A stretch of 64,000 nt of DNA from Bathymodiolus brooksi (Eukaryota > Mollusca > Bivalvia > Mytilida > Modiolidae), in assembly GCA_963680875.1 (NCBI GenBank), contig OY804590.1:19902640-19966639 (forward strand). Direction: 5' to 3'. The notes under the pieces are model-generated. The model did not search any database. It had not been told where the DNA came from and saw only the letters and a program-made list of their open reading frames with translations. The stretch's first letter is position 1. Every line of letters starts with the position of its first letter. The position numbers and the translations under genes were made by a program. Positions 1 to 15,355 of this stretch are shown here, piece by piece.

Positions 1-909
1 AAACAACAAATACCACACTGTAGGAACAGCTCCAAACTCTAATAGAAAAACAACAAATACCACACTGTAGGAACAGCTCAAATTCTACCAGAAAAACAAC
101 AAATACCACACTGTAGGAACAGCCCAAAACTCTAATAGAAAAACAACAAATACCACACTGTAGGAACAGCTCCAAACTCCAATAGGAAAACATCAAATAC
201 CGCACTGTAGGAACAGCTCCAAACTCTAATAGAAAAACAAAAAATACCACACTGTAGGAACAGCTCCAAACTCTAATAGAAAAACAACAAATACCACACT
301 GTCGGAAGAGCTCCAAACTTTAATAGAAAAACAAAAAATATCACACTGTAGGAACAGCTCCAAACTCTAATAGAAAAACAACAAATACCACGCTGTCGGA
401 ACAGCTCCAAACTTTAATAGAAAAACAAAAATACCACACTGTAGGAACAGCTCCAAACTCTAATAGAAAAACAACAAATACCACACTGTAGGAACAGCTC
501 CAAACTCCAATAGAAAAACAACAAATACCACACTGTAGGAACAGCTCCAAACTCTAACAGAAAAACAAAAAACCACACTGTAGGAACTGCTCCAAACTCT
601 AATAGAAAAACAAAAAATACCACACTGTAGGAACAGCTCCAAACTCTAATAGAAAAACAACAAATATCACACTGTAGGTACAGCTCCAAACTCTAATAGA
701 AAAACAACAAATATCACACTGTAGGAACAGCTCCAAATTCTAATAGACAAACAACAAATATCACACTGTAGGAACAGCTCCAAACTCTAATAGACAAACA
801 ACAAATATCACACTGTAGGAACAGCTCCAAACTCTAATAGACAAACAACAAATACCACACTGTAGGAACAGCTCCAAACTCTAATAAAAAAACAAAAAAT
901 ACCACACTG

Positions 910-3900
910 TAGGAACAGCTGCAAACTCTAATAGGAAAACAACAAATACCACATTGTAGGAACAGCTCCAAACTCTAATAGAAAAACCAAAAATACCACA
1001 CTGTAGGAACAGCTCCAAACTCTAATAGAAAAACAACAAATACCACACTGTAGGAACAGCTCCAAACTCTAATAGAAAAACAAAAAAATACCACACTGTA
1101 GGAACAGCTCCAAACTTCAATAGAAAAATAAAAAATACCACACTGTCGGAACAGCTCCAAACTCTAATAGAAAAACAACAAATACCACACAGTAGGAACA
1201 GCTCCAAACTCTAATAGAAAAACAAAAAATACCACACTGTAGGAACAGCTCCAAACTCTAATAGAAAAACAAAAAATACCACGCTGTCGGAACAGCTTCA
1301 AACTCTATTAGAAAAATAAAAAATACCACGCTGTATGAACAGCTCCAAACGTCAATAGAAAAACAACAATTACCACACTGTAGGAACAGCTCCAAACTTT
1401 AATAGAAAAACAAAAATAACACACTGTAGGAACAGCTCCAAACTCTAATAGAAAAACAAAAAAATACCACACTGTAGGAACAGCTTCAAACTCCAATAGG
1501 AAAACAACAAATACCACATTGTAGGAACAGCTCCAAACTCTAATAGAAAAACCAAAAATACCACATTGTAGGAACAGCTCCAAACTCTAATAGAAAAACA
1601 ACAAATACCACACTGTAGGAACAGCTCCAAACTCTAATAGAAAAACAACAAATACCACACTGTAGGAACAGCTCCAAACTCTAATAGAAAAACAAAAAAA
1701 TACCACACTGTAAGAACAGCTCCAAACTTCAATAGAAAAATAAAAAATACCACACTGTCGGAACAGCTCCAAACTCTAATAGAAAATCAGCAAATACCAC
1801 ACAGTAGGAACAGCTCCAAACTCTAATAGAAAAACAAAAAATACCACACTGTAGGAACAGCTCCAAACTCTAATAGAAAAACAAAAAAATACCACACTGT
1901 AGGAACAGCTCCAAACTCTAATAGAAAAACAAAAAATACCACGCTGTCGGAACAGCTTCAAACTCTATTAGAAAAATAAAAAATACCACGCTGTATGAAC
2001 AGCTCCAAACGTCAATAGAAAAACAACAATTACCACACTGTAGGAACAGCTCCAAACTCTAATAGAAAAACAACAAATACCACACTGTAGGAACAGCTCC
2101 AAACTCTAATAGAAAAACAAAAAATACCACACTGTAGGAACAGCTCCAAACTCTATTAGAAAAATGAAAAATACCACACTGTAGGAACAGCTCCAAACTC
2201 TAATAGAAAAACAACAAATACCACACTGTAGGAACAGCTCCAAACTCTAATAGAAAAAAAAATACCACACTGTAGGAACAGCTCCAAACTCTATTAGAAA
2301 AACAACAAATACCACACTGGAGGAACAGCTCCAAACTCTAATAGAAAATCAACAAATACCACACTGTAGGAACAGCTCCAAACTCTAATAGAAAAACAAA
2401 AAATACCACACTGTAGAAACAGCTCCAAACTTTAATAGAAAAACAAAAAATATCACACTGTAGGAACAGCTCCAAACTCTAATAGAAAAACAAAAAATAC
2501 CATACTGTAGGAACAGCTCCAAACTCTAATAGAAAAACAACAAATCACTGTAGGAACAGCTCCAAACTCTAATAGAAAAATAAAAAATACCACACTGTAG
2601 GAACAGCTCCAAACTCTAATAGAAAAATAAAAAATACCACACTGTAGGAACTGCTCCAAACTCTAATAGAAAAATAAAAAATACCATACTGTAGGAACAG
2701 CTCCAAACTCTAATAGAAAAAACAACAAATACCACACTGTAGGAACAGCTCCAAACTCCTATAGAAAAACAACAAATACCATACTGTAAGAACAGCTCCA
2801 AACTCTAATAGAAAAACAACAAATACCACACTGTCAGAACAGCTCCAAACTCTAATAGAAAAACAACAAATACCACACTGTAGGAACAGCTCCAAATTTT
2901 AATAGAAAAACAACAAATACCACACTGTAGCAACAGCTCCAAACTCTAATAGAAAAACAACAAATACCACACTGTAGGAACAGCTCAAATTCTACCAGAA
3001 AAACAACAAATACCACACTGTAGGAACAGCCCCAAACTCTAATAGAAAAACAACAAATACCACACTGTAGGAACAGCTCCAAACTCCAATAGGAAAACAT
3101 CAAATACCGCACTGTAGGAACAGCTCCAAACTCTAATAGAAAAACAAAAAATACCACACTGTAGGAACAGCTCCAAACTCTAATAGAAAAACAACAAATA
3201 CCACACTGTCGGAAGAGCTCCAAACTTTAATAGAAAAACAAAAAATATCACACTGTAGGAACAGCTCCAAACTCTAATAGAAAAACAACAAATACCACGC
3301 TGTCGGAACAGCTCCAAACTTTAATAGAAAAACAAAAATACCACACTGTAGGAACAGCTCCAAACTCCAATAGAAAAACAACAAATACCACACTGTAGGA
3401 ACAGCTCCAAACTCTAATAGAAAAGCAAAAAATACCACGCTGTAGGAACAGCTCCAAATTCTAATAGGAAAACAACAAATACCACACTGTAGGAACAGCT
3501 ACAAAATCTAATAGAAAAACAAAAAATACCACACTGTAGGAACAGCTCAAATTCTACCAGAAAAACAACAAATACCACACTGTAGAAACAGCTCCAAACT
3601 CCAATAGAAAAACAACAAATACCACACTGTAGGCACAGCTCCAAACTCCAATAGGAAAACAACAAATACCGCACTGTAGGAACAGCTCCAAACTCTAATA
3701 GAAAAACAAAAAATACCACACTGTAAGAACAGCTCCAAACTCCAATAGAAAAACAACAAATACCACACTGTAGGAACAGCTCCAAACTCTAATAGAAAAA
3801 CAACAAATACCACACTGTAGGATCAGCTCAAACTCTACCAGAAAAACATCAAATACCACACTGTAGGAACAACTCCAACCTCTAACAGAAAAACAAAAAA

Positions 3901-5970
3901 TACCACACTGTAGGAACAGCTCCAAACTCTAATAGAAAAACAACAAATACCACACTGTAGGAACAGCTCAAACTCTACCAGAAAAACAACAAATACCACA
4001 CTGTAGGAACAGCTCCAAACTCTAATAGAAAAACAACAAATACCACACTGTAGGAACAGCTCCAAACTCCAATAGAAAAACAACAAATACCACACTGTAG
4101 GAACAGCTGCAAACTCTAATAGAAAAGCAAAAAATACCACACTGTAGGAACAGCTCCAAATTCTAATAGGAAAACAACAAATACCACACTGTAGGAACAG
4201 CTACAAAATCTAATAGAAAAACAAAAAATACCACACTGTAGGAACAGCTCAAATTCTACCAGAAAAACAACAAATACCACACTGTAGGAACAGCTCCAAA
4301 CTCCAATAGAAAAACAACAAATACCACACTGTAGGCACAGCTCCAAACTCCAATAGGAAAACAACAAATACCGCACTGTAGGAACAGCTCCAAACTCTAA
4401 TAGAAAAACAAAAATTACCACACTGTAAGAACAGCTCCAAACTCCAATAGAAAAACAACAAATACCACACTGTAGGAACAGCTCCAAACTCTAATAGAAA
4501 AACAACAAATACCACACTGTAGGATCAGCTCAAACTCTACCAGAAAAACAACAAATACCACACTGTAGGAACAACTCCAACCTCTAACAGAAAAACAAAA
4601 AATACCACACTGTAGGAACAGCTCCAAACTCTAATAGAAAAACAACAAATACCACACTGTAGGAACAGCTCAAACTCTACCAGAAAAACAACAAATACCA
4701 CACTGTAGGAACAGCTCCAAACTCTAACAAAAAAACAAAAAATACCACACTGTAGGAACTGCTCCAAACTCTAATAGAAAAACAAAAAATACCACACTGT
4801 AGGAACAGCTCCAAACTCTAATAGACAAACAACAAATATCACACTGTAGGCACAGCTCCAAACTCCAATAGGAAAACAACAAATACCGCACTGTAGGAAC
4901 AGCTCCAAACTCTAATAGAAAAACAAAAAATACCACACTGTAAGAACAGCTTCAAACTCCAATAGAAAAACAACAAATACCACACTGTAGGAACAGCTCC
5001 AAACTCTAATAGAAAAACAACAAATATCACACTGTAGGAACAGCTCCAAACTCTAATAGACAAACAACAAATATCACACTGTAGGAACTGCTCCAAACTC
5101 TAATAGACAAACAACAAATATCACACTGTAGGAACAGCTCCAAACCCTAATAAAAAAACAAAAAATACCACACTGTAGGAACAGCTCCAAACTCCAATAG
5201 AAAAACAAAAAATACCACACTGTAGGACCAGATCCAAAATCTAACAGAAAAACAACAAATACCACACTGTAGGAACAGCTCCAAACTCTAATAAAAAAAC
5301 AAAAAATACCACACTGTAGGAACAGCTCCAAACTCCAATAGAAAAGCAACAAATACCACGCTGTCGCTACAGCTCCAAACTCCAATAGAAAAACAACAAA
5401 TACCACACTGTAGGAACAGCTCCAAACTCTAATAGAAAAACAAAAAAATACCACACTGTAGGAACAGGTTCAAACTCCAATAGGAAAACAACAAATACCA
5501 CATTGTAGGAACAGCTCCAAACTCTAATAGAAAAACCAAAAATACCACACTGTAGGAACAGCTCCAAACACTAATAGAAAAACAACAAATACCACACTGT
5601 AGGAACAGCTCCAAACTCTAATAGAAAAACAACAAATACCACACTGTAGGAACAGCTCCAAACTCTAATAGAAAAACAAAAAAATACCACACTGTAGGAA
5701 CAGCTCCAAACTTCAATAGAAAAATAAAAAATACCACACTGTCGGAACAGCTCCAAACTCTAATAGAAAAACAACAAATACCACACAGTAGGAACAGCTC
5801 CAAACTCTAATAGAAAAACAAAAAATACCACACTGTAGGAACAGCTCCAAACTCTAATAGAAAAACAAAAAAATACCACACTGTAGGAACAGCTCCAAAC
5901 TCTAATAGAAAAACAAAAAAATACCACACTGTAGGAACAGCTTCAAACTCCAATAGGAAAACAACAAATA
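910..5970. repeat. Higher-order satellite block P
   Basis: The order of variant units in this block recurs 5069-5070 bp downstream. Matching landmarks are 1587/6656, 2453/7522, 2852/7921, 3248/8317, 4116/9185 and 4537/9606. The two copies are almost identical base for base where I compared them, so the duplication looks recent. Near its end the offset changes to 4928 bp, a difference of 141 bp or exactly three units. The first 560 bp of the window resemble about 2907-3460, pointing to a further partial copy upstream. Confidence 0.8.
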
Positions 5971-5979
5971 CCACATTGT

Positions 5980-8900
5980 AGGAACAGCTCCAAACTCTAA
6001 TAGAAAAACCAAAAATACCACACTGTAGGAACAGCTCCAAACTCTAATAGAAAAACAACAAATACCACACTGTAGGAACAGCTCCAAACTCTAATAGAAA
6101 AACAAAAAAATACCACACTGTAGGAACAGCTCCAAACTTCAATAGAAAAATAAAAAATACCACACTGTCGGAACAGCTCCAAACTCTAATAGAAAAACAA
6201 AAAATACCACACAGTAGGAACAGCTCCAAACTCTAATAGAAAAACAAAAAATACCACACTGTAGGAACAGCTCCAAACTCTAATAGAAAAACAAAAAAAT
6301 ACCACACTGTAGGAACAGCTCCAAACTCTAATAGAAAAACAAAAAATACCACGCTGTCGGAACAGCTTGAAACTCTATTAGAAAAATAAAAAATACCACG
6401 CTGTATGAACAGCTCCAAACGTCAATAGAAAAACAACAATTACCACACTGTAGGAACAGCTCCAAACTTTAATAGAAAAACAAAAATAACACACTGTAGG
6501 AACAGCTCCAAACTCTAATAGAAAAACAAAAAATACCACACTGTAGGAACAGCTTCAAACTCCAATAGGAAAACAACAAATACCACATTGTAGGAACAGC
6601 TCCAAACTCTAATAGAAAAACCAAAAATACCACATTGTAGGAACAGCTCCAAACTCTAATAGAAAAACAACAAATACCACACTGTAGGAACAGCTCCAAA
6701 CTCTAATAGAAAAACAACAAATACCACACTGTAGGAACAGCTCCAAACTCTAATAGAAAAACAAAAAAATACCACACTGTAAGAACAGCTCCAAACTTCA
6801 ATAGAAAAATAAAAAATACCACACTGTCGGAACAGCTCCAAACTCTAATAGAAAATCAGCAAATACCACACAGTAGGAACAGCTCCAAACTCTAATAGAA
6901 AAACAAAAAATACCACACTGTAGGAACAGCTCCAAACTCTAATAGAAAAACAAAAAAATACCACACTGTAGGAACAGCTCCAAACTCTAATAGAAAAACA
7001 AAAAATACCACGCTGTCGGAACAGCTTCAAACTCTATTAGAAAAATAAAAAATACCACGCTGTATGAACAGCTCCAAACGTCAATAGAAAAACAACAATT
7101 ACCACACTGTAGGAACAGCTCCAAACTCTAATAGAAAAACAACAAATACCACACTGTAGGAACAGCTCCAAACTCTAATAGAAAAACAAAAAATACCACA
7201 CTGTAGGAACAGCTCCAAACTCTATTAGAAAAATGAAAAATACCACACTGTAGGAACAGCTCCAAACTCTAATAGAAAAACAACAAATACCACACTGTAG
7301 GAACAGCTCCAAACTCTAATAGAAAAAAAAATACCACACTGTAGGAACAGCTCCAAACTCTATTAGAAAAACAACAAATACCACACTGGAGGAACAGCTC
7401 CAAACTCTAATAGAAAATCAACAAATACCACACTGTAGGAACAGCTCCAAACTCTAATAGAAAAACAAAAAATACCACACTGTAGAAACAGCTCCAAACT
7501 TTAATAGAAAAACAAAAAATATCACACTGTAGGAACAGCTCCAAACTCTAATAGAAAAACAAAAAATACCATACTGTAGGAACAGCTCCAAACTCTAATA
7601 GAAAAACAACAAATCACTGTAGGAACAGCTCCAAACTCTAATAGAAAAATAAAAAATACCACACTGTAGGAACAGCTCCAAACTCTAATAGAAAAATAAA
7701 AAATACCACACTGTAGGAACTGCTCCAAACTCTAATAGAAAAATAAAAAATACCATACTGTAGGAACAGCTCCAAACTCTAATAGAAAAAACAACAAATA
7801 CCACACTGTAGGAACAGCTCCAAACTCCTATAGAAAAACAACAAATACCATACTGTAAGAACAGCTCCAAACTCTAATAGAAAAACAACAAATACCACAC
7901 TGTCAGAACAGCTCCAAACTCTAATAGAAAAACAACAAATACCACACTGTAGGAACAGCTCCAAATTTTAATAGAAAAACAACAAATACCACACTGTAGG
8001 AACAGCTCCAAACTCTAATAGAAAAACAACAAATACCACACTGTAGGAACAGCTCAAATTCTACCAGAAAAACAACAAATACCACACTGTAGGAACAGCC
8101 CCAAACTCTAATAGAAAAACAACAAATACCACACTGTAGGAACAGCTCCAAACTCCAATAGGAAAACATCAAATACCGCACTGTAGGAACAGCTCCAAAC
8201 TCTAATAGAAAAACAAAAAATACCACACTGTAGGAACAGCTCCAAACTCTAATAGAAAAACAACAAATACCACACTGTCGGAAGAGCTCCAAACTTTAAT
8301 AGAAAAACAAAAAATATCACACTGTAGGAACAGCTCCAAACTCTAATAGAAAAACAACAAATACCACGCTGTCGGAACAGCTCCAAACTTTAATAGAAAA
8401 ACAAAAATACCACACTGTAGGAACAGCTCCAAACTCCAATAGAAAAACAACAAATACCACACTGTAGGAACAGCTCCAAACTCTAATAGAAAAGCAAAAA
8501 ATACCACACTGTAGGAACAGCTCCAAATTCTAATAGGAAAACAACAAATACCACACTGTAGGAACAGCTACAAAATCTAATAGAAAAACAAAAAATACCA
8601 CACTGTAGGAACAGCTCAAATTCTACCAGAAAAACAACAAATACCACACTGTAGAAACAGCTCCAAACTCCAATAGAAAAACAACAAATACCACACTGTA
8701 GGCACAGCTCCAAACTCCAATAGGAAAACAACAAATACCGCACTGTAGGAACAGCTCCAAACTCTAATAGAAAAACAAAAAATACCACACTGTAAGAACA
8801 GCTCCAAACTCCAATAGAAAAACAACAAATACCACACTGTAGGAACAGCTCCAAACTCTAATAGAAAAACAACAAATACCACACTGTAGGATCAGCTCAA

Positions 8901-10730
8901 ACTCTACCAGAAAAACATCAAATACCACACTGTAGGAACAACTCCAACCTCTAACAGAAAAACAAAAAATACCACACTGTAGGAACAGCTCCAAACTCTA
9001 ATAGAAAAACAACAAATACCACACTGTAGGAACAGCTCAAACTCTACCAGAAAAACAACAAATACCACACTGTAGGAACAGCTCCAAACTCTAATAGAAA
9101 AACAACAAATACCACACTGTAGGAACAGCTCCAAACTCCAATAGAAAAACAACAAATACCACACTGTAGGAACAGCTGCAAACTCTAATAGAAAAGCAAA
9201 AAATACCACACTGTAGGAACAGCTCCAAATTCTAATAGGAAAACAACAAATACCACACTGTAGGAACAGCTACAAAATCTAATAGAAAAACAAAAAATAC
9301 CACACTGTAGGAACAGCTCAAATTCTACCAGAAAAACAACAAATACCACACTGTAGGAACAGCTCCAAACTCCAATAGAAAAACAACAAATACCACACTG
9401 TAGGCACAGCTCCAAACTCCAATAGGAAAACAACAAATACCGCACTGTAGGAACAGCTCCAAACTCTAATAGAAAAACAAAAATTACCACACTGTAAGAA
9501 CAGCTCCAAACTCCAATAGAAAAACAACAAATACCACACTGTAGGAACAGCTCCAAACTCTAATAGAAAAACAACAAATACCACACTGTAGGATCAGCTC
9601 AAACTCTACCAGAAAAACAACAAATACCACACTGTAGGAACAACTCCAACCTCTAACAGAAAAACAAAAAATACCACACTGTAGGAACAGCTCCAAACTC
9701 TAATAGAAAAACAACAAATACCACACTGTAGGAACAGCTCAAACTCTACCAGAAAAACAACAAATACCACACTGTAGGAACAGCTCCAAACTTTAACAAA
9801 AAAACAAAAAATACCACACTGTAGGAACTGCTCCAAACTCTAATAGAAAAACAAAAAATACCACACTGTAGGAACAGCTCCAAACTCTAATAGACAAACA
9901 ACAAATATCACACTGTAGGTACAGCTCCAAACTCTAATAGAAAAACAACAAATATCACACTGTAGGAACAGCTCCAAACTCTAATAGACAAACAACAAAT
10001 ATCACACTGTAGGAACTGCTCCAAACTCTAATAGACAAACAACAAATATCACACTGTAGGAACAGCTCCAAACCCTAATAAAAAAACAAAAAATACCACA
10101 CTGTAGGAACAGCTCCAAACTCCAATAGAAAAACAAAAAATACCACACTGTAGGACCAGATCCAAAATCTAACAGAAAAACAACAAATACCACACTGTAG
10201 GAACAGCTCCAAACTCTAATAAAAAAACAAAAAATACCACACTGTAGGAACAGCTCCAAACTCCAATAGAAAAGCAACAAATACCACGCTGTCGCTACAG
10301 CTCCAAACTCCAATAGAAAAACAACAAATACCACACTGTAGGAACAGCTCCAAACTCTAATAGAAAAACAAAAAATTACCACACTGTAGGAACAGGTTCA
10401 AACTCCAATAGGAAAACAACAAATACCACATTGTAGGAACAGCTCCAAACTCTAATAGAAAAACCAAAAATACCACACTGTAGGAACAGCTCCAAACACT
10501 AATAGAAAAACAACAAATACCACACTGTAGGAACAGCTCCAAACTCTAATAGAAAAACAACAAATACCACACTGTAGGAACAGCTCCAAACTCTAATAGA
10601 AAAACAAAAAAATACCACACTGTAGGAACAGCTCCAAACTTCAATAGAAAAATAAAAAATACCACACTGTCGGAACAGCTCCAAACTCTAATAGAAAAAC
10701 AACAAATACCACACAGTAGGAACAGCTCCA
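5980..10730. repeat. Higher-order satellite block Q
   Basis: This is the second copy of the long-range unit, offset 5069 bp from block P over most of its length. At about 9.9 kb it lacks three 47-bp units that P has (P about 4850-4990), so the offset becomes 4928 bp (5571/10499, 5618/10546). The missing or exchanged segment consists of whole units, as expected for unequal exchange or gene conversion between registered units. Boundaries are approximate because the whole region is built of the same 47-bp unit. Confidence 0.75.
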
Positions 10731-13680
10731 AACTCTAATAGAAAAACAAAAAATACCACACTGTAGGAACAGCTCCAAACTCTAATAGAAAAACAAAAAA
10801 ATACCACACTGTAGGAACAGCTCCAAACTCTAATAGAAAAACAAAAAATACCACGCTGTCGGAACAGCTTCAAACTCTATTAGAAAAATAAAAAATACCA
10901 CGCTGTATGAACAGCTCCAAACGTCAATAGAAAAACAACAATTACCACACTGTAGGAACAGCTCCAAACTCTAATAGAAAAACAACAAATACCACACTGT
11001 AGGAACAGCTCCAAACTCTAATAGAAAAACAAAAAATACCACACTGTAGGAACAGCTCCAAACTCTATTAGAAAAATAAAAAATACCACACTGTAGGAAC
11101 AGCTCCAAACTCTAATAGAAAAACAACAAATACCACACTGTAGGAACAGCTCCAAACTCTAATAGAAAAACAAAAAATACCACACTGTAGGAACAGCTCC
11201 AAACTCTATTAGAAAAATAAAAAATACCACACTGGAGGAACAGCTCCAAACTCTAATAGAAAATCAACAAATACCACACTGTAGGAACAGCTCCAAACTC
11301 TAATAGAAAAACAAAAAATACCACACTGTAGAAACAGCTCCAAACTTTAATAGAAAAACAAAAAATATCACACTGTAGGAACAGCTCCAAACTCTAATAG
11401 AAAAACAAAAAATACCATACAGTAGGAACAGCTCCAAACTCTAATAGAAAAACAACAAATCACTGTAGGAACAGCTCCAAACTCTAATAGAAAAATAAAA
11501 AATACCACACTGTAGGAACAGCTCCAAACTCTAATAGAAAAATAAAAAATACCACACTGTAGGAACTGCTCCAAACTCTAATAGAAAAATAAAAAATACC
11601 ATACTGTAGGAACAGCTCCAAACTCTAATAGAAAAAACAACAAATACCACACTGTAGGAACAGCTCCAAACTCCTATAGAAAAACAACAAATACCATACT
11701 GTAGGAACAGCTCCAAACTCCAATAGAAAAACAACAAATACCACACTGTCAGAACAGCTCCAAACTCTAATAGAAAAACAACAAATACCACACTGTAGGA
11801 ACAGCTCCAAATTTTAATAGAAAAACAACAAATACCACACTGTAGGAACAGCTCCAAACTCTAATAGAAAAACAACAAATACCACACTGTAGGAACAGCT
11901 CAAATTCTACCAGAAAAACCACAAATACCACACTGTAGGAACAGCCCCAAACTCTAATAGAAAAACAACAAATACCACACTGTAGGAACAGCTCCAAACT
12001 CCAATAGGAAAACATCAAATACCGCACTGTAGGAACAGCTCCAAACTCTAATAGAAAAACAAAAAATACCACACTGTAGGAACAGCTCCAAACTCTAATA
12101 GAAAAACAACAAATACCACACTGTCGGAAGAGCTCCAAACTTTAATAGAAAAACAAAAAATATCACACAGTAGGAACAGCTCCAAACTCTAATAGAAAAA
12201 CAACAAATACCACGCTGTCGGAACAGCTCCAAACTTTAATAGAAAAACAAAAATACCACACTGTAGGAACAGCTCCAAACTCTAATAGAAAAACAACAAA
12301 TACCACACTGTAGGAACAGCTCCAAACTCCAATAGAAAAACAACAAATACCACACTGTAGGAACAGCTCCAAACTCTAATAGAAAAGCAAAAAATACCAC
12401 ACTGTAGGAACAGCTCCAAATTCTAATAGGAAAACAACAAATACCACACTGTAGGAACAGCTACAAAATCTAATAGAAAAACAAAAAATACCACACTGTA
12501 GGAACAGCTCAAATTCTACCAGAAAAACAACAAATACCACACTGTAGGAACAGCTCCAAACTCCAATAGAAAAACAACAAATACCACACTGTAGGCACAG
12601 CTCCAAACTCCAATAGGAAACCAACAAATACCGCACTGTAGGAACAGCTCCAAACTCTAATAGAAAAACAAAAAATACCACACTGTAAGAACAGCTCCAA
12701 ACTCCAATAGAAAAACAACAAATACCACACTGTAGGAACAGCTCAAACTCTACCAGAAAAACAACAAATACCACACTGTAGGAACAACTCCAACCTCTAA
12801 CAGAAAAACAAAAAATACCACACTGTAGGAACAGCTCCAAACTCTAATAGAAAAACAACAAATACCACACTGTAGGAACAGCTCAAACTCTACCAGAAAA
12901 ACAACAAATACCACACTGTAGGAACAGCTCCAAACTCTAATAGAAAAACAACAAATACCACACTGTAGGAACAGCTCCAAACTCTAATAGAAAAACAACA
13001 AATACCACACTGTAGGAACAGCTCAAACTCTACCAGAAAAACAACAAATACCACACTGTAGGAACAGCTCCAAACTCTAATAGAAAAACAACAAATACCA
13101 CACTGTAGGAACAGCTCCAAACTCCAATAGAAAAACAACAAATACCACACTGTAGGAACAGCTCCAAACTCTAATAGAAAAGCAAAAAATACCACACTGT
13201 AGGAACAGCTCCAAATTCTAATAGGAAAACAACAAATACCACACTGTAGGAACAGCTACAAAATCTAATAGAAAAACAAAAAATACCACACTGTAGTAAC
13301 AGCTCAAATTCTACCAGAAAAACAACAAATACCACACTGTAGGAACAGCTCCAAACTCCAATAGAAAAACAACAAATACCACACTGTAGGCACAGCTCCA
13401 AACTCCAATAGGAAAACAACAAATACCGCACTGTAGGAACAGCTCCAAACTCTAATAGAAAAACAAAAAATACCACACTGTAAGAACAGCTCCAAACTCC
13501 AATAGAAAAACAACAAATACCACACTGTAGCAACAGCTCCAAACTCTAATAGAAAAACAACAAATACCACACTGTAGGATCAGCTCAAACTCTACCAGAA
13601 AAACAACAAATACCACACTGTAGGAACTGTTCCAAACTCTAATAGAAAAACAAAAAATACCACACTGTAGGAACAGCTCC
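10731..13680. repeat. Higher-order satellite block R
   Basis: A third, shorter copy of the variant order. Landmarks are 11368 vs 7522, 11767 vs 7921 and 12163 vs 8317 (offset 3846), then 13171 vs 9185 and 13304 vs 9318 (offset 3986, a further 140 bp, about three units). It shows more substitutions against Q than Q shows against P, for example ATACAGTAGG at 11417 where Q has ATACTGTAGG, so this copy may be older. Confidence 0.7.
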
Positions 13681-13849
13681 AAACTCTAATAGACAAACAA
13701 CAAATATCACACTGTAGGTACAGCTCCAACTCTAATAGAAAAACAACAAATATCACACTGTAGGAACAGCTCCAAACTCTAATAGACAAACAACAAATAT
13801 CACACTGTAGGAACTGCTCCAAACTCTAATAGACAAACAAAAAATACCA

Positions 13850-15355
13850 CACTGTAGGATCAGCTCAAACTCTACCAGAAAAACAACAAATACCACACTG
13901 TAGGAACAACTCCAACCTCTAACAGAAAAACAAAAAATACCACACTGTAGGATCAGCTCCAAACTCTAATAGAAAAACAACAAATACCACACTGTAGTAA
14001 CAGCTCAAACTCTACCAGAAAAACAACAAATACCACACTGTAGGAACAGCTCCAAACTCTAACAGAAAAACAAAAAATACCACACTGTAGGAACTGCTCC
14101 AAACTCTAATAGAAAAACAAAAAATACCACACTGTAGGAACAGCTCCAAACTCTAATAGACAAACAACAAATATCACACTGTAGGTACAGCTCCAAACTC
14201 TAATAGAAAAACAACAAATATTACACTGTAGGAACAGCTCCAAACTCTAATAGACAAACAACAAATATAACACTGTAGGACCAGATCCAAAATCTAACAG
14301 AAAAACAACAAATACCACACTGTAGGAACAGCTCCAAACTCTAATAAAAAAACAAAAAATACCACACTGTAGGAACAGCTCCAAACTCCAATAGAAAAAC
14401 AACAAATACCACGCTGTCGGTACAGCTCCAAACTCCAATAGAAAAACAACAAATACCACACTGTAGGAACAGCTCCAAACTTTAATAGAAAAACAAAAAT
14501 AACACACTGTAGGAACAGGTCCAAACTCTAATAGAAAAACAAAAAAATACCACACTGTAGGAACAGCTTCAAACTCCAATAGGAAAACAACAAATACCAC
14601 ATTGTAGGAACAGCTCCAAACTCTAATAGAAAAACCAAAAATACCACACTGTAGGAACAGCTCCAAACTCTAATAGAAAAACAACAAATACCACACTGTA
14701 GGAACAGCTCCAAACTCTAATAGAAAAACAACAAATACCACACTGTAGGAACAGCTCCAAACTCTAATAGAAAAACAAAAAAATACCACACTGTAGGAAC
14801 AGCTCCAAACTTCAATAGAAAAATAAAAAATAACCCACTGTCGGAACAGCTCCAAACTCTAATAGAAAAACAACAAATACCACACAGTAGGAACAGCTCC
14901 AAACTCTAATAGAAAAACAAAAAATACCACACTGTAGGAACAGCTCCAAACTCTAATAGAAAAACAAAAAAATACCACACTGTAGGAACAGCTCAAAACT
15001 CTAATAGAAAAACAAAAAATACCGCGCTGTATGAACAGCTCCAAACGTCAATAGAAAAACAACAAATACCACACTGTAGGAACAGCTCCAAACTCTAATA
15101 GAAAAACAAAAAATACCACACTGTAGGAACAGCTCCAAACTCTAATAGAAAACCAACAAATACCACGCTGTCGGAACAGCTCCAAACTCTATTAGAAAAA
15201 CAGAAAATACCACGCTGTATGAACAGCTCCAAACGTCAATAGAAAAACAACAAATATCACACTGTAGGAACAGCTCCAAACTCTAATAGAAAAATAAAAA
15301 ATACCACGCTGTCTGAACAGCTCCAAACGTCAATAGAAAAACAACAAATACCACG
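13850..15355. repeat. Higher-order satellite block S1
   Basis: About 1.5 kb of variant order recurs at 16620-18125 with a constant offset of 2770 bp. Landmarks are 13861/16631, 14281/17051, 14528/17298, 14670/17440, 15061/17831 and 15301/18071. A rare variant (CCAGATCCAAAATCTAACAG at 14281) makes the register unambiguous. Confidence 0.75.
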
